Assembly (NCBI RefSeq): GCF_004684345.1
Contig: NZ_CP038469.1
Coordinates: 3,782,001-3,846,000 of the forward strand
Source of the DNA: Citrobacter tructae
Lineage (GTDB): Bacteria; Pseudomonadota; Gammaproteobacteria; Enterobacterales; Enterobacteriaceae
Direction: 5' to 3'
DNA length: 64,000 bases
The notes beneath the pieces were generated by a model. It did no database searches. It had not been told where the DNA came from and saw nothing but the letters and a program-made list of their open reading frames with translations. How positions within the stretch are numbered: the first letter of the stretch is position 1; each line of letters begins with the position of its first letter. Below, in pieces: positions 1 through 7,887 of the stretch. The position numbers were made by a program, and so were the translations under genes.

Positions 1-402
1 CTGGGCGCGCTGCATGCGAAAGGCCTGCCGTTAGGTTTGGTGACCAACAAGCCGACGCCGTTTGTGGCACCGCTGCTTAATGCACTGGACATTGCCAAAT
101 ATTTTAGCGTAGTCATCGGCGGTGATGACGTGGAAAACAAAAAACCGCATCCAGACCCGCTGCTGTTAGTGGCTGATCGGATGGGGATCGCGCCTGAACA
201 ATTGCTCTTTGTGGGTGATTCGCGCAATGATATTCAGGCAGCAAAAGCCGCTGGCTGTCCTTCGGTTGGCCTCACGTATGGGTATAACTACGGTGAAGGG
301 ATCGACCTCAGCCAGCCAGATGTCATTTACGACAGCATTAATGACCTTCTGCCCGCACTCGGGCTTCCGCATAGCGAAAATCAGGAATTGAAAAATGACT
401 AA
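1..402 (+). CDS. gph: Phosphoglycolate phosphatase, 3' part
   Basis: HAD-family phosphatase that removes phosphate from 2-phosphoglycolate, formed mainly during repair of oxidised DNA ends. The frame is open from base 1, so the 5' part with the nucleophile Asp motif lies outside the window. What remains shows the later HAD motifs: the lysine region NKKPHPDP and the metal-binding motif VGDSRNDIQAAKAAG. The stop overlaps the trpS start by 8 bases, so the two genes are translationally linked, as in the dam-rpe-gph-trpS order of enterobacteria. Identification rests on near identity to E. coli Gph as remembered. Confidence 0.96.
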   Translation: MGALHAKGLPLGLVTNKPTPFVAPLLNALDIAKYFSVVIGGDDVENKKPHPDPLLLVADRMGIAPEQLLFVGDSRNDIQAAKAAGCPSVGLTYGYNYGEGIDLSQPDVIYDSINDLLPALGLPHSENQELKND

Positions 403-1399
403 GCCCATCGTTTTTAGTGGCGCACAGCCCTCAGGTGAATTGACCATTGGCAACTATATGGGTGCGCTGCGTCAATGGGTAAACATGCAGGATGACTACC
501 ATTGCATCTACTGTATCGTGGACCAGCATGCTATCACCGTCCGCCAGGACGCGCAGAAATTGCGTAAAGCCACGCTGGATACGCTGGCGCTGTATCTGGC
601 GTGTGGTATCGATCCTGAGAAAAGCACCATTTTCGTTCAGTCCCACGTACCGGAACATGCACAGTTAGGCTGGGCGCTGAATTGCTACACCTATTTCGGC
701 GAACTGAGCCGTATGACCCAGTTCAAAGATAAATCTGCCCGTTACGCTGAAAACATCAATGCCGGTCTGTTCGACTACCCGGTGCTGATGGCTGCCGATA
801 TTCTGCTGTATCAGACCAATCTGGTACCGGTAGGGGAAGATCAGAAACAGCACCTGGAACTGAGCCGTGACGTCGCCCAGCGTTTTAACGCACTGTATGG
901 TGACATCTTCAAAGTGCCTGAGCCGTTTATTCCGAAGTCCGGCGCGCGCGTGATGTCCCTGCTGGAGCCGACGAAGAAAATGTCTAAGTCGGATGATAAC
1001 CGCAACAACGTGATCGGCCTGCTGGAAGATCCGAAATCTGTGGTGAAGAAGATCAAACGCGCTATGACGGATTCCGATGAGCCGCCTGTTGTACGCTACG
1101 ATGTGCAGAATAAAGCGGGTGTCGCCAACCTGCTGGATATTCTCTCTGCCGTGACGGGCCAGAGCATTCCAGAACTGGAGCAGCACTTTGAAGGCAAGAT
1201 GTATGGCCACCTGAAGGGTGAGGTCGCTGACGCCGTTTCCGGTATGCTGACTGAGCTTCAGGAACGTTATCACCGTTTCCGTAACGATGAAGCCTTCCTG
1301 CAGAAAGTAATGAAAGACGGTGCAGAAAAAGCCAGCGCGCGTGCTGCACAAACCCTGAAAGCGGTATACGAAGCAATTGGTTTTGTCGCCAAGCCGTAA
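395..1399 (+). CDS. trpS: Tryptophanyl-tRNA synthetase
   Basis: Class Ic aminoacyl-tRNA synthetase that charges tRNA-Trp in the cytoplasm. The 334-residue length equals the E. coli enzyme. The HIGH-type signature appears as TIGN at residues 17-20 and the KMSKS loop as KKMSKSDDN near residue 195. The start overlaps the end of gph. An intrinsic terminator follows at 1419-1443, so trpS closes its operon. No oddities seen. Confidence 0.98.
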   Translation: MTKPIVFSGAQPSGELTIGNYMGALRQWVNMQDDYHCIYCIVDQHAITVRQDAQKLRKATLDTLALYLACGIDPEKSTIFVQSHVPEHAQLGWALNCYTYFGELSRMTQFKDKSARYAENINAGLFDYPVLMAADILLYQTNLVPVGEDQKQHLELSRDVAQRFNALYGDIFKVPEPFIPKSGARVMSLLEPTKKMSKSDDNRNNVIGLLEDPKSVVKKIKRAMTDSDEPPVVRYDVQNKAGVANLLDILSAVTGQSIPELEQHFEGKMYGHLKGEVADAVSGMLTELQERYHRFRNDEAFLQKVMKDGAEKASARAAQTLKAVYEAIGFVAKP

Positions 1400-1418
1400 T
1401 TCATTCAGTGTCGTTAAG

Positions 1419-1443
1419 AACCGGGTTACGCCCGGTTTTTTTT
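1419..1443 (+). terminator. Rho-independent terminator after trpS
   Basis: Stem AACCGGG/CCCGGTT with a short loop, followed by a run of T, 20 bases after the trpS stop codon. It separates the dam-gph-trpS operon from the yhf cluster. Confidence 0.9.
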
Positions 1444-1509
1444 CGCCTGTGCTTTTCGAACAACAAAAAAATGTGAAGCGCCTCGCCGTTTGTGTATCTC
1501 GCCATTGCG

Positions 1510-1537
1510 TTATATCTTCACTTTAATGAAGATATAA
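1510..1537. promoter_or_regulatory. Perfect inverted repeat upstream of yhfZ, candidate operator site 1
   Basis: Two perfect 11-base arms, TTATATCTTCA and TGAAGATATAA, separated by 6 bases (CTTTAA), in the AT-rich gap before yhfZ. The core TTCA-N6-TGAA recurs at 1541-1554 and 2882-2895. Dyad operators of this size are typical for dimeric winged-helix regulators, so the adjacent yhfZ product is the natural candidate ligand. That assignment is inference. Confidence 0.6.
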
Positions 1538-1559
1538 ATATTCAATTTACTGAAAATAT
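1536..1559. promoter_or_regulatory. Second TTCA-N6-TGAA repeat before yhfZ, candidate operator site 2
   Basis: AAATATTCA, 6 bases, then TGAAAATAT: an imperfect dyad whose centre lies 24 bases from that of site 1, ending only 3 bases before the yhfZ start codon. The left arm AAATATTCA is identical to that of the repeat at 2877-2900. No strong ribosome binding site precedes yhfZ, so a protein bound here could also mask translation initiation signals in the DNA-proximal region. Confidence 0.5.
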
Positions 1560-1562
1560 ATA

Positions 1563-2468
1563 ATGAGTCGGACATTTATCAAGAAGGAAGGGGTTGTACT
1601 GACAACTCTGGCCCGTTACCTGCTCGGTGAAAAGTGTGGTAACCGTTTAAAAACTATCGATGAACTGGCGAGCGAATGCCACTCGTCGGTGGGATTAACG
1701 CAGGCCGCGCTAAAAACACTGGAATCGTCAGGAGCGATCCGTATTGAGCGTCGTGGGCGTAACGGTAGCTTCCTGGTGGAGATGGATAATCGCACGCTGT
1801 TGACGCATGTCGATATCAATAACGTGGTCTGTGCGATGCCGCTGCCCTATACCCGTTTATATGAAGGGCTGGCGAGTGGGCTGAAGGCGCAATTCGACGG
1901 GATCCCATTTTATTACGCACACATGCGTGGGGCCGATATTCGCGTGGAATGCCTGCTCAATGGCGTCTACGACATGGCGGTAGTTTCTCGTCTGGCGGCG
2001 GAAAGTTACCTTGCGCAAAATGGGCTTCGCATCGTACTGGCGCTGGGACCGCACACTTACGTAGGCGAACACCAACTCATCTGTCGCAAAGGTGAATCCG
2101 GACGCGTGAAGCGGGTGGGACTGGATAACCGCTCGGCGGATCAGAAAATCATGACCGAAGCCTGTTTTGGTGGCCACGATGTCGAATTGATTGACCTGCC
2201 TTACCATGAGAGCTTGCAGCGCATTGCGAAAGGGGACGTGGATGCGGTGATCTGGAACGTGGTTGCGGAGGCTGAGCTGGCGGTACTAGGGCTGGAAGCC
2301 ACTCCGCTGACCAACGATCCGCGATTCCTGCAGGCGACGGAGGCAGTGGTGCTGACCCGGACAGATGATTATCCGATGCAGCAGTTGCTCCGTGCTGTCG
2401 TCAACAAAGAAGCACTGCTTGCTCACCAGCAACGTGTGGCAAATGGCGAGCAGGAACCCAGTTATTAA
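1563..2468 (+). CDS. yhfZ: YhfZ, putative winged-helix transcriptional regulator
   Basis: 301 residues, the same length as E. coli YhfZ. The N-terminal part (about 10-75) looks like a GntR-like helix-turn-helix: helix LKTIDELASEC, recognition helix SVGLTQAALKTLESSG, then a basic wing RIERRGRNGSFLV. The remaining part (about 85-300) resembles a periplasmic-binding-protein-like effector domain of the YhfZ C-terminal family, with a segment VGLDNRSADQKI that could line a ligand site. First gene of the yhf cluster, 16 bases before yhfY. Two dyads lie directly upstream and suggest autoregulation. The ligand is unknown. Function as regulator is inferred from the fold, not from experiment known to me. 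Confidence 0.85.
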   Translation: MSRTFIKKEGVVLTTLARYLLGEKCGNRLKTIDELASECHSSVGLTQAALKTLESSGAIRIERRGRNGSFLVEMDNRTLLTHVDINNVVCAMPLPYTRLYEGLASGLKAQFDGIPFYYAHMRGADIRVECLLNGVYDMAVVSRLAAESYLAQNGLRIVLALGPHTYVGEHQLICRKGESGRVKRVGLDNRSADQKIMTEACFGGHDVELIDLPYHESLQRIAKGDVDAVIWNVVAEAELAVLGLEATPLTNDPRFLQATEAVVLTRTDDYPMQQLLRAVVNKEALLAHQQRVANGEQEPSY

Positions 2469-2483
2469 GTTAAGGCGAATGTC

Positions 2484-2846
2484 ATGGAAAAAAGGTTAAA
2501 CCTGCTATGTGATGCGGGCGTTATCGACAAGGATATCTGCAGCGGCATGCTGCAGGTTGTGAAGCAACTTGATGAAGAGTGGCGTTTACCGATCCATACC
2601 GAGCAAGGGGAGATGGCGATGACCCATATGGCGAGCGCATTGATGCGTAGCCGTCGGGGGGAAGTCATCGAAGCCCTGGATGACCAACTGCTGGCTGAAA
2701 TGGCGCAATCAAATCTCTGGCCAACTATTTTATTGGTGCATCATGGGCTGCTGAAAGAGTTTGCGCTTACGCTGCATGCGAATGAAGAGGGATATCTGTT
2801 GGCGAATCTGTACGGATTGTGGATGGCGGCGGAAGAAGGCGTTTGA
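2484..2846 (+). CDS. yhfY: YhfY, stand-alone PRD domain protein
   Basis: 120 residues consisting almost entirely of one PTS regulation domain (PRD), as in E. coli YhfY. PRDs are normally joined to RNA- or DNA-binding domains and are phosphorylated on histidine by HPr or EIIB proteins. Candidate histidines here are in LPIHTEQGEMAMTHM (around 38 and 48) and LLVHHGLL. No DNA-binding part is visible. It follows yhfZ closely, so YhfY may pass phosphotransferase status to YhfZ or to the transporter YhfT. That link is inference. Confidence 0.82.
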   Translation: MEKRLNLLCDAGVIDKDICSGMLQVVKQLDEEWRLPIHTEQGEMAMTHMASALMRSRRGEVIEALDDQLLAEMAQSNLWPTILLVHHGLLKEFALTLHANEEGYLLANLYGLWMAAEEGV

Positions 2847-2876
2847 AAGAAACGGAATCTCAATGTATTGCACCTT

Positions 2877-2900
2877 AAATATTCAAAAAAATGAATATTT
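2877..2900. promoter_or_regulatory. TTCA-N6-TGAA inverted repeat between yhfY and yhfX, candidate operator site 3
   Basis: Perfect 9-base arms AAATATTCA and TGAATATTT separated by six A residues, in the 83-base gap between yhfY and yhfX. It shares spacing and core with the two dyads before yhfZ. An alternative reading is an RNA hairpin, but the stem is AT-only and has no following T-run, so a DNA operator is more likely. Confidence 0.5.
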
Positions 2901-2929
2901 GGCTGAAGGATTAGAAACGAGGCATACAG

Positions 2930-4093
2930 ATGTTTATACATGCATTGAAACGCCAGAACCCTGCACTTATCGCGGCTGCTGTTGCCCTGTGGCAGGAAGG
3001 AAAGATCGCGCCGGACAGTTGGGTTATTGATGTTGACCAGGTGATTGAGAATGGCAAGCGCCTGTTAGAAGTGGCGCAACAACACGGTATCTCACTCTAT
3101 TTAATGACCAAGCAAGTTGGGCGAAATCCCTGGCTGGCGGAAAAGTTATTACAGCTCGGCTACGCGGGGATTGTGGTCGTGGATTATAAAGAAGGCCGGG
3201 TCATGCGTCGTGCGGGGCTACCGGTCGCGCATCAGGGGCATCTCGTACAGATCCCTTCGCGACAGGTTAGTGATGCAGTGGCTCAGGGTACTGACGTCAT
3301 TACTCTTTTTTCGCTGGATAAAGCGCGTGAGGTTTCCGCTGCGGCGGTAAAAGCTGGCCGTGAACAGGCTGTCATGCTCAAAGTTTACGATAAAGATGAT
3401 TTTCTATATCCGGGGCAAGAAAGCGGATTTCCGCTGACCTGTCTGAACGATGTCGTGAGTGAAATACGTAGTTTACCTGGCCTGCATCTTCGCGGGCTAA
3501 CCCATTTCCCCTGTCTGCTGTGGGATGAGAAATCCGCAGAAACGGTACCGACGCCAAATCTGCACACCCTGGTGGCGGCCCGACGTCAGTTAGCGGCGGT
3601 GGGAGTTGAGATTGAACAACTCAATGCCCCTTCCGCCAGTAGCTGCGCATCGCTACCGTTATTGGCGAAATATGGCGTAACTCACGCCGAGCCTGGACAT
3701 GCGCTGACCGGAACCGTTCCTTCCAATCAGAAGGGCGATCAACCTGAACGTATTGCAATGCTCTGGCTGAGCGAGGTTTCCCATCAATTCCGTGGAGACA
3801 GCTATTGCTATGGTGGCGGCTATTACCGTCGCGGCCATGCGCAAAATGCGCTGGTCTTCACGCCAGAGAGTGACGCCCCTATCGCAGCGACGCTGAAACC
3901 TGTGGATGACAGCAGTATCGATTACTACCTGCCTCTGGCAGGCGAATTTCCGGTGAGTAGCGCGGTAGTGTTCTGCTTCCGCACACAGATCTTCGTGACG
4001 CGCAGCGACGTGGTGCTGGTGTCTGGTATCCAGCGCGGTGCGGCTGAGATCGTCGCCCGTTACGACAGCCTTGGCAATGTACTGGAGGAGTAA
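2930..4093 (+). CDS. yhfX: YhfX, PLP-dependent alanine racemase-fold enzyme
   Basis: 387 residues. The N-terminal half has the TIM-barrel pattern of alanine racemases and D-threonine aldolases: WVIDVDQVIENGKRLLEVA followed by the putative PLP lysine K61 in LMTKQVGRNP, then GYAGIVVVD. The second half contains a glycine- and tyrosine-rich segment (DSYCYGGGYYRRGH). The substrate is unknown; family membership suggests racemisation, aldol cleavage or another PLP reaction on an amino acid. The stop overlaps the yhfW start by one base, implying co-translation. A candidate operator lies 30-53 bases upstream, so an internal promoter is possible. Confidence 0.85.
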   Translation: MFIHALKRQNPALIAAAVALWQEGKIAPDSWVIDVDQVIENGKRLLEVAQQHGISLYLMTKQVGRNPWLAEKLLQLGYAGIVVVDYKEGRVMRRAGLPVAHQGHLVQIPSRQVSDAVAQGTDVITLFSLDKAREVSAAAVKAGREQAVMLKVYDKDDFLYPGQESGFPLTCLNDVVSEIRSLPGLHLRGLTHFPCLLWDEKSAETVPTPNLHTLVAARRQLAAVGVEIEQLNAPSASSCASLPLLAKYGVTHAEPGHALTGTVPSNQKGDQPERIAMLWLSEVSHQFRGDSYCYGGGYYRRGHAQNALVFTPESDAPIAATLKPVDDSSIDYYLPLAGEFPVSSAVVFCFRTQIFVTRSDVVLVSGIQRGAAEIVARYDSLGNVLEE

Positions 4094-5319
4094 TGGCCCG
4101 ATTCGTGGTGTTGGTGATCGATAGCTTTGGTGTCGGTGCAATGAAAGACGTAACGCTGGTCAGACCCCAGGATGCCGGGGCGAACACGTGTGGACATATT
4201 CTTGCTGAAGTACCGTATTTACACCTCCCGGCCCTCGAAAAACTGGGATTGATTAATGCGTTGGGCTATACGCCAGGCGTGATGAAACCTTCGGCATCGG
4301 CAGTCTGGGGCGTTGCGGAGTTGCAGCATGAAGGTGGCGATACTTTTATGGGGCATCAGGAAATTTTAGGTACACGGCCACAAGCGCCGCTGCGGATGCC
4401 GTTTAGTCAGGTTATCGACAGTGTTGAACTGGCGCTGAAAACTGCAGGCTGGCAGGTAGAACGATGTGGCGGCGATCTTGCGTTTCTATGGGTCAACGAG
4501 GCTGTAGCTGTGGGGGATAATCTCGAAGCGGATTTAGGTCAGGTCTACAACATTACCGCCAATCTTACCGCTATCCCATTTGATGAGGTGCTGGAAATAG
4601 GTCGCGTAGTACGTGAGCAGGTACAGGTCGGGCGGGTGATCGCATTTGGCGGTTTGCTTAATGACAGCCAGCGCATTCTGGACGCCGCCGAGACCAAAGA
4701 AGGCCGTTTTATCGGCATTAACGCTCCACGTTCCGGCGCGTATGAAAGTGGCTTTCAGGTCAGGCATATGGGTTACGGCGTAGATGAACAGGTACAGGCT
4801 CCACAAAAGTTGCATGAGGTCGGGGTGCCAACAGTTTTGGTTGGCAAAGTAGCGGATATCGTCAGTAACCCTCACGGACGTAGCTGGCAAAACCTGGTGG
4901 ACAGCCAGCAGATTATGGATATCACCCTGGATGAGTTTCAGACTGAATCTACGGTTTTCATCTGCACCAACATCCAGGAAACCGATCTCGCCGGACATGC
5001 CGAAGATGTCGCACGTTATGCCGAACGTTTGCAACTTGTTGACCTTAACCTTTCGCGTCTTCTGGCTGCTATGGATCCACATGATTGTCTGGTGGTCATG
5101 GCCGATCACGGCAACGATCCCACCATTGGACATAGCCATCATACCCGTGAAGTTGTGCCGGTGCTGGTGTACCAGCAGGGGCTGGAGCCAGGCCAGTTAG
5201 GTGTCCGTGCCACGCTGTCGGATGTTGGTGCGACGGTATGCGAGTTTTTCGGTGCTCCTCCACCACAAAACGGCACCTCTTTTCTTTCTGCGTTACGACT
5301 CACAGGAGATGTTTTATGA
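4093..5319 (+). CDS. yhfW: YhfW, phosphopentomutase-like metalloenzyme
   Basis: 408 residues of the phosphopentomutase/alkaline phosphatase superfamily. Metal-binding signatures are visible: VLVIDSFGVGA at the N terminus, DLAGH near 300, and VMADHGNDPTIGHSHHTREVVP near 335-355. In true phosphopentomutases (DeoB) the catalytic loop reads D-T-x-T-G-H; here it reads D-T-F-M-G-H with Met86 in place of one threonine, so the phospho-transfer chemistry may differ. It overlaps php by four bases (ATGA). A phosphorylated sugar or sugar-like intermediate is the expected substrate, which is inference. Confidence 0.85.
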   Translation: MARFVVLVIDSFGVGAMKDVTLVRPQDAGANTCGHILAEVPYLHLPALEKLGLINALGYTPGVMKPSASAVWGVAELQHEGGDTFMGHQEILGTRPQAPLRMPFSQVIDSVELALKTAGWQVERCGGDLAFLWVNEAVAVGDNLEADLGQVYNITANLTAIPFDEVLEIGRVVREQVQVGRVIAFGGLLNDSQRILDAAETKEGRFIGINAPRSGAYESGFQVRHMGYGVDEQVQAPQKLHEVGVPTVLVGKVADIVSNPHGRSWQNLVDSQQIMDITLDEFQTESTVFICTNIQETDLAGHAEDVARYAERLQLVDLNLSRLLAAMDPHDCLVVMADHGNDPTIGHSHHTREVVPVLVYQQGLEPGQLGVRATLSDVGATVCEFFGAPPPQNGTSFLSALRLTGDVL

Positions 5320-6194
5320 GCATTGATACGACGGGCTACACCTATGCCCACGAGCATCTGCATATCGATCTCTCTGGTTTTAAGGGGAATCTCGACTGCC
5401 GGTTAGATCAGTACGATCTCATCTGTCAGGAGATGAAGGATCTGCGGGTGTTAGGCGTCAGCAACATTATTGAGATGACCAACCGCTACATGGGACGTAA
5501 CCCGCAATTTATGCTCGATCTGATGCGCGATACGGGGATCAATGTGGTGGCTTGCACCGGCTATTACCAGGATGCGTTTTTCCCCGAGCATGTGGCGACC
5601 CGAAGTGTGGAACAGCTCGCGCAGGAGATGGTTGATGAGATCCTCATTGGCATTGATGGTACGGAACTCAAGGCTGGGATCATCGCGGAGATAGGCTCCA
5701 GCGAAGGGGTGATCACCTCGCTTGAGGAGAAGGTGTTCATCGCTGCCGCACGTGCGCACAACGAAACCGGGCGTCCCATCTCGACGCATACGTCTTTCAG
5801 CACTATGGGGCTGGAGCAACTGGCGCTGCTGAAAACTCAGGGAGTTTCCCTCGCGCGCGTGGTTGTCGGCCACTGCGATTTAAAAGATAACCTCGACAAC
5901 ATTCTGCGCATGATCGATCTCGGTGCGTATGTACAGTTCGACACCATTGGCAAAAACAGCTACTACCCCGACGAGAAACGCATTGGCATGCTGCATGCGC
6001 TACGCGATCGCGGGCTGCTTAACCGCGTGATGCTCTCAATGGATATTACCCGTCGCTCCCATTTAAAAGGCAATGGCGGCAACGGCTATGACTACCTGTT
6101 AACGACTTTTATCCCACAGTTGCGCCAGTCAGGATTCGACCAGGCCGATGTGGACACGATGTTACGTGATAACCCCTCACAATTTTTCCAATAA
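5316..6194 (+). CDS. php: Phosphotriesterase homology protein
   Basis: 292 residues, as E. coli Php. Amidohydrolase-type TIM barrel whose binuclear metal ligands are all visible: His12 and His14 in YAHEHLHIDL, Glu125 in AEIGSSEG, His158 in STHTSF, His186 in VVGHCD and Asp243 in SMDITR. Family members hydrolyse lactones and phosphoesters; the natural substrate of Php is not established. The start at 5316 is chosen because it follows CAGGAGAT, overlaps the yhfW stop and gives the family length; longer upstream readings would add a non-homologous extension. Confidence 0.93.
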   Translation: MSIDTTGYTYAHEHLHIDLSGFKGNLDCRLDQYDLICQEMKDLRVLGVSNIIEMTNRYMGRNPQFMLDLMRDTGINVVACTGYYQDAFFPEHVATRSVEQLAQEMVDEILIGIDGTELKAGIIAEIGSSEGVITSLEEKVFIAAARAHNETGRPISTHTSFSTMGLEQLALLKTQGVSLARVVVGHCDLKDNLDNILRMIDLGAYVQFDTIGKNSYYPDEKRIGMLHALRDRGLLNRVMLSMDITRRSHLKGNGGNGYDYLLTTFIPQLRQSGFDQADVDTMLRDNPSQFFQ

Positions 6195-6204
6195 GGATAG
6201 AACC

Positions 6205-6558
6205 ATGAAAAAGATTGGCGTTGCTGGCTTACAGCGTGAGCAGATTAAAAAGACCATCGAAACGGTTGCTCCAGGCTGCTTTGAAGTATCAATTCACAAC
6301 GATATGGACGCGGCAATGAAGGTGAAATCCGGGCAGCTGGACTACTACATTGGCGCTTGTAACACCGGAGCCGGTGCCGCATTGTCGATTGCCATCGCGG
6401 TAATTGGTTACAACAAAAGCTGCACTATCGCCAAGCCGGGCATTAAGGCGAAAGACGAACATATCGCAAAAATGGTTGCGGAAGGGAAGGTGGCTTTTGG
6501 CCTCTCCGTCGAACATGTTGAACATGCGATCCCGATGCTGGTTAACCATCTGAAATAA
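6205..6558 (+). CDS. yhfU: YhfU, small protein of DUF2620 type
   Basis: 117 residues, cytoplasmic by composition. The start at 6205 follows AAGGATAG and matches the E. coli length. A central glycine-rich stretch, YIGACNTGAGAALS around Cys52, looks superficially like the phosphate loop of PTS EIIB proteins (C-x-T-G-x-A/G-x-x-S), but it lies mid-protein rather than at the N terminus, so this is only a hint. It sits 11 bases before the membrane protein YhfT and may be its cytoplasmic partner. Function unknown. Confidence 0.8.
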   Translation: MKKIGVAGLQREQIKKTIETVAPGCFEVSIHNDMDAAMKVKSGQLDYYIGACNTGAGAALSIAIAVIGYNKSCTIAKPGIKAKDEHIAKMVAEGKVAFGLSVEHVEHAIPMLVNHLK

Positions 6559-6569
6559 AAGGCACTATT

Positions 6570-7874
6570 ATGGATCTGTACATTCAGATTATCCTGGTGG
6601 CCTGTCTGACCGGCATGACATCACTTCTGGCGCATCGGTCGGCTGCCGTTTTTCATGATGGAATCCGTCCTATTCTGCCGCAGCTTATTGAGGGGAATAT
6701 GAACCGCCGTGAGGCGGGGAGTATCGCGTTTGGTCTGAGTATTGGTTTTGTTGCCTCCGTCGGGATCTCGTTCACCCTGAAAACTGGGCTGCTTAATGCG
6801 TGGCTGTTGTTTCTGCCAACGGATATTCTCGGCGTGCTGGCGGTTAATAGCCTGCTGGCGTTTGGTCTGGGGGCTATCTGGGGCGTATTGATCCTGACCT
6901 GTCTACTCCCGGTGAACCAGTTACTGACGGCATTACCCGTAGATGTGTTGGGTAGCCTCGGGGAGTTGAGTTCTCCGGTGGTAGCGGCATTTGCGCTCTT
7001 TCCTCTGGTGGCGATTTTCTATCAGTTTGGCTGGAAGCACAGCCTGGTTGCTGCCTTTGTGGTGTTGATGACTCGCGTGGCTGTCGTTCGTTTCTTCCCA
7101 CACCTAAATCCGGAATCAATCGAGATTTTCATTGGGATGGTCATGCTGCTGGCGATTGCTATTTTCCACGACATACGCCACCGCGGTGATGAGGAGATGG
7201 ATGCCAGTGGGCTATCAGTGTTTGAGGAACGAACCTCGCGAATCATTAAAAATCTGCCTTATATCGCCATTGTTGGTGCGCTGATCGCCGCTGTCGCCAG
7301 TATGAAGATATTTGCAGGTAGCGAAGTATCTATCTTTACGCTGGAAAAAGCCTACTCGGCGGGGATAACGCCGGAACAGTCGCAAACGCTGGTGAATCAG
7401 GCGGCGCTGGCGGAGTTTATGCGCGGGCTGGGTTTTGTGCCGCTGATTGCCACCACCGCGCTGGCGACGGGGGTTTACGCGGTAGCTGGTTTTACCTTTG
7501 TTTATTCAGTTGGCTATCTGGCGCCGAATCCGTGGATTGCGGCTATCCTTGGCGCCGTAGTGATTTCAGCGGAAGTGCTGCTGTTACGCTCCATTGGTAA
7601 ATGGCTGGGTCGCTATCCGTCAATACGCAACGCGTCGGACAATATTCGTAATGCGATGAATATGCTGATGGAAATGGCGCTGCTGATCGGTTCGATTTTT
7701 GCCGCAATCAAGATGGCAGGCTATACCGGATTCTCTATTGCGGTTGCCATTTATTTCCTCAACGAATCAATTGGACGCCCGGTGCAGAAGATGGCAGCAC
7801 CGGTAGTAGCAGTGATGATCACCGGTATTCTGTTGAATATTCTCTATTGGTGCGGGCTGTTTGTCCCGGCCTGA
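6570..7874 (+). CDS. yhfT: YhfT, polytopic inner membrane protein, putative transporter
   Basis: 434 residues, very hydrophobic, with about ten to twelve predicted membrane segments by eye (for example 1-20, 45-65, 75-95, 105-125, 130-155, 185-200, 230-248, 290-330, 360-385, 400-432). No ATP-binding site or known PTS active site. Its place between YhfU and the metabolic enzymes makes it the likely uptake or export component of the cluster. It ends 13 bases before yhfS with an AGGAGGT Shine-Dalgarno between. The substrate is unknown. Confidence 0.8.
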   Translation: MDLYIQIILVACLTGMTSLLAHRSAAVFHDGIRPILPQLIEGNMNRREAGSIAFGLSIGFVASVGISFTLKTGLLNAWLLFLPTDILGVLAVNSLLAFGLGAIWGVLILTCLLPVNQLLTALPVDVLGSLGELSSPVVAAFALFPLVAIFYQFGWKHSLVAAFVVLMTRVAVVRFFPHLNPESIEIFIGMVMLLAIAIFHDIRHRGDEEMDASGLSVFEERTSRIIKNLPYIAIVGALIAAVASMKIFAGSEVSIFTLEKAYSAGITPEQSQTLVNQAALAEFMRGLGFVPLIATTALATGVYAVAGFTFVYSVGYLAPNPWIAAILGAVVISAEVLLLRSIGKWLGRYPSIRNASDNIRNAMNMLMEMALLIGSIFAAIKMAGYTGFSIAVAIYFLNESIGRPVQKMAAPVVAVMITGILLNILYWCGLFVPA

Positions 7875-7887
7875 GGAGGTGTAAAAA

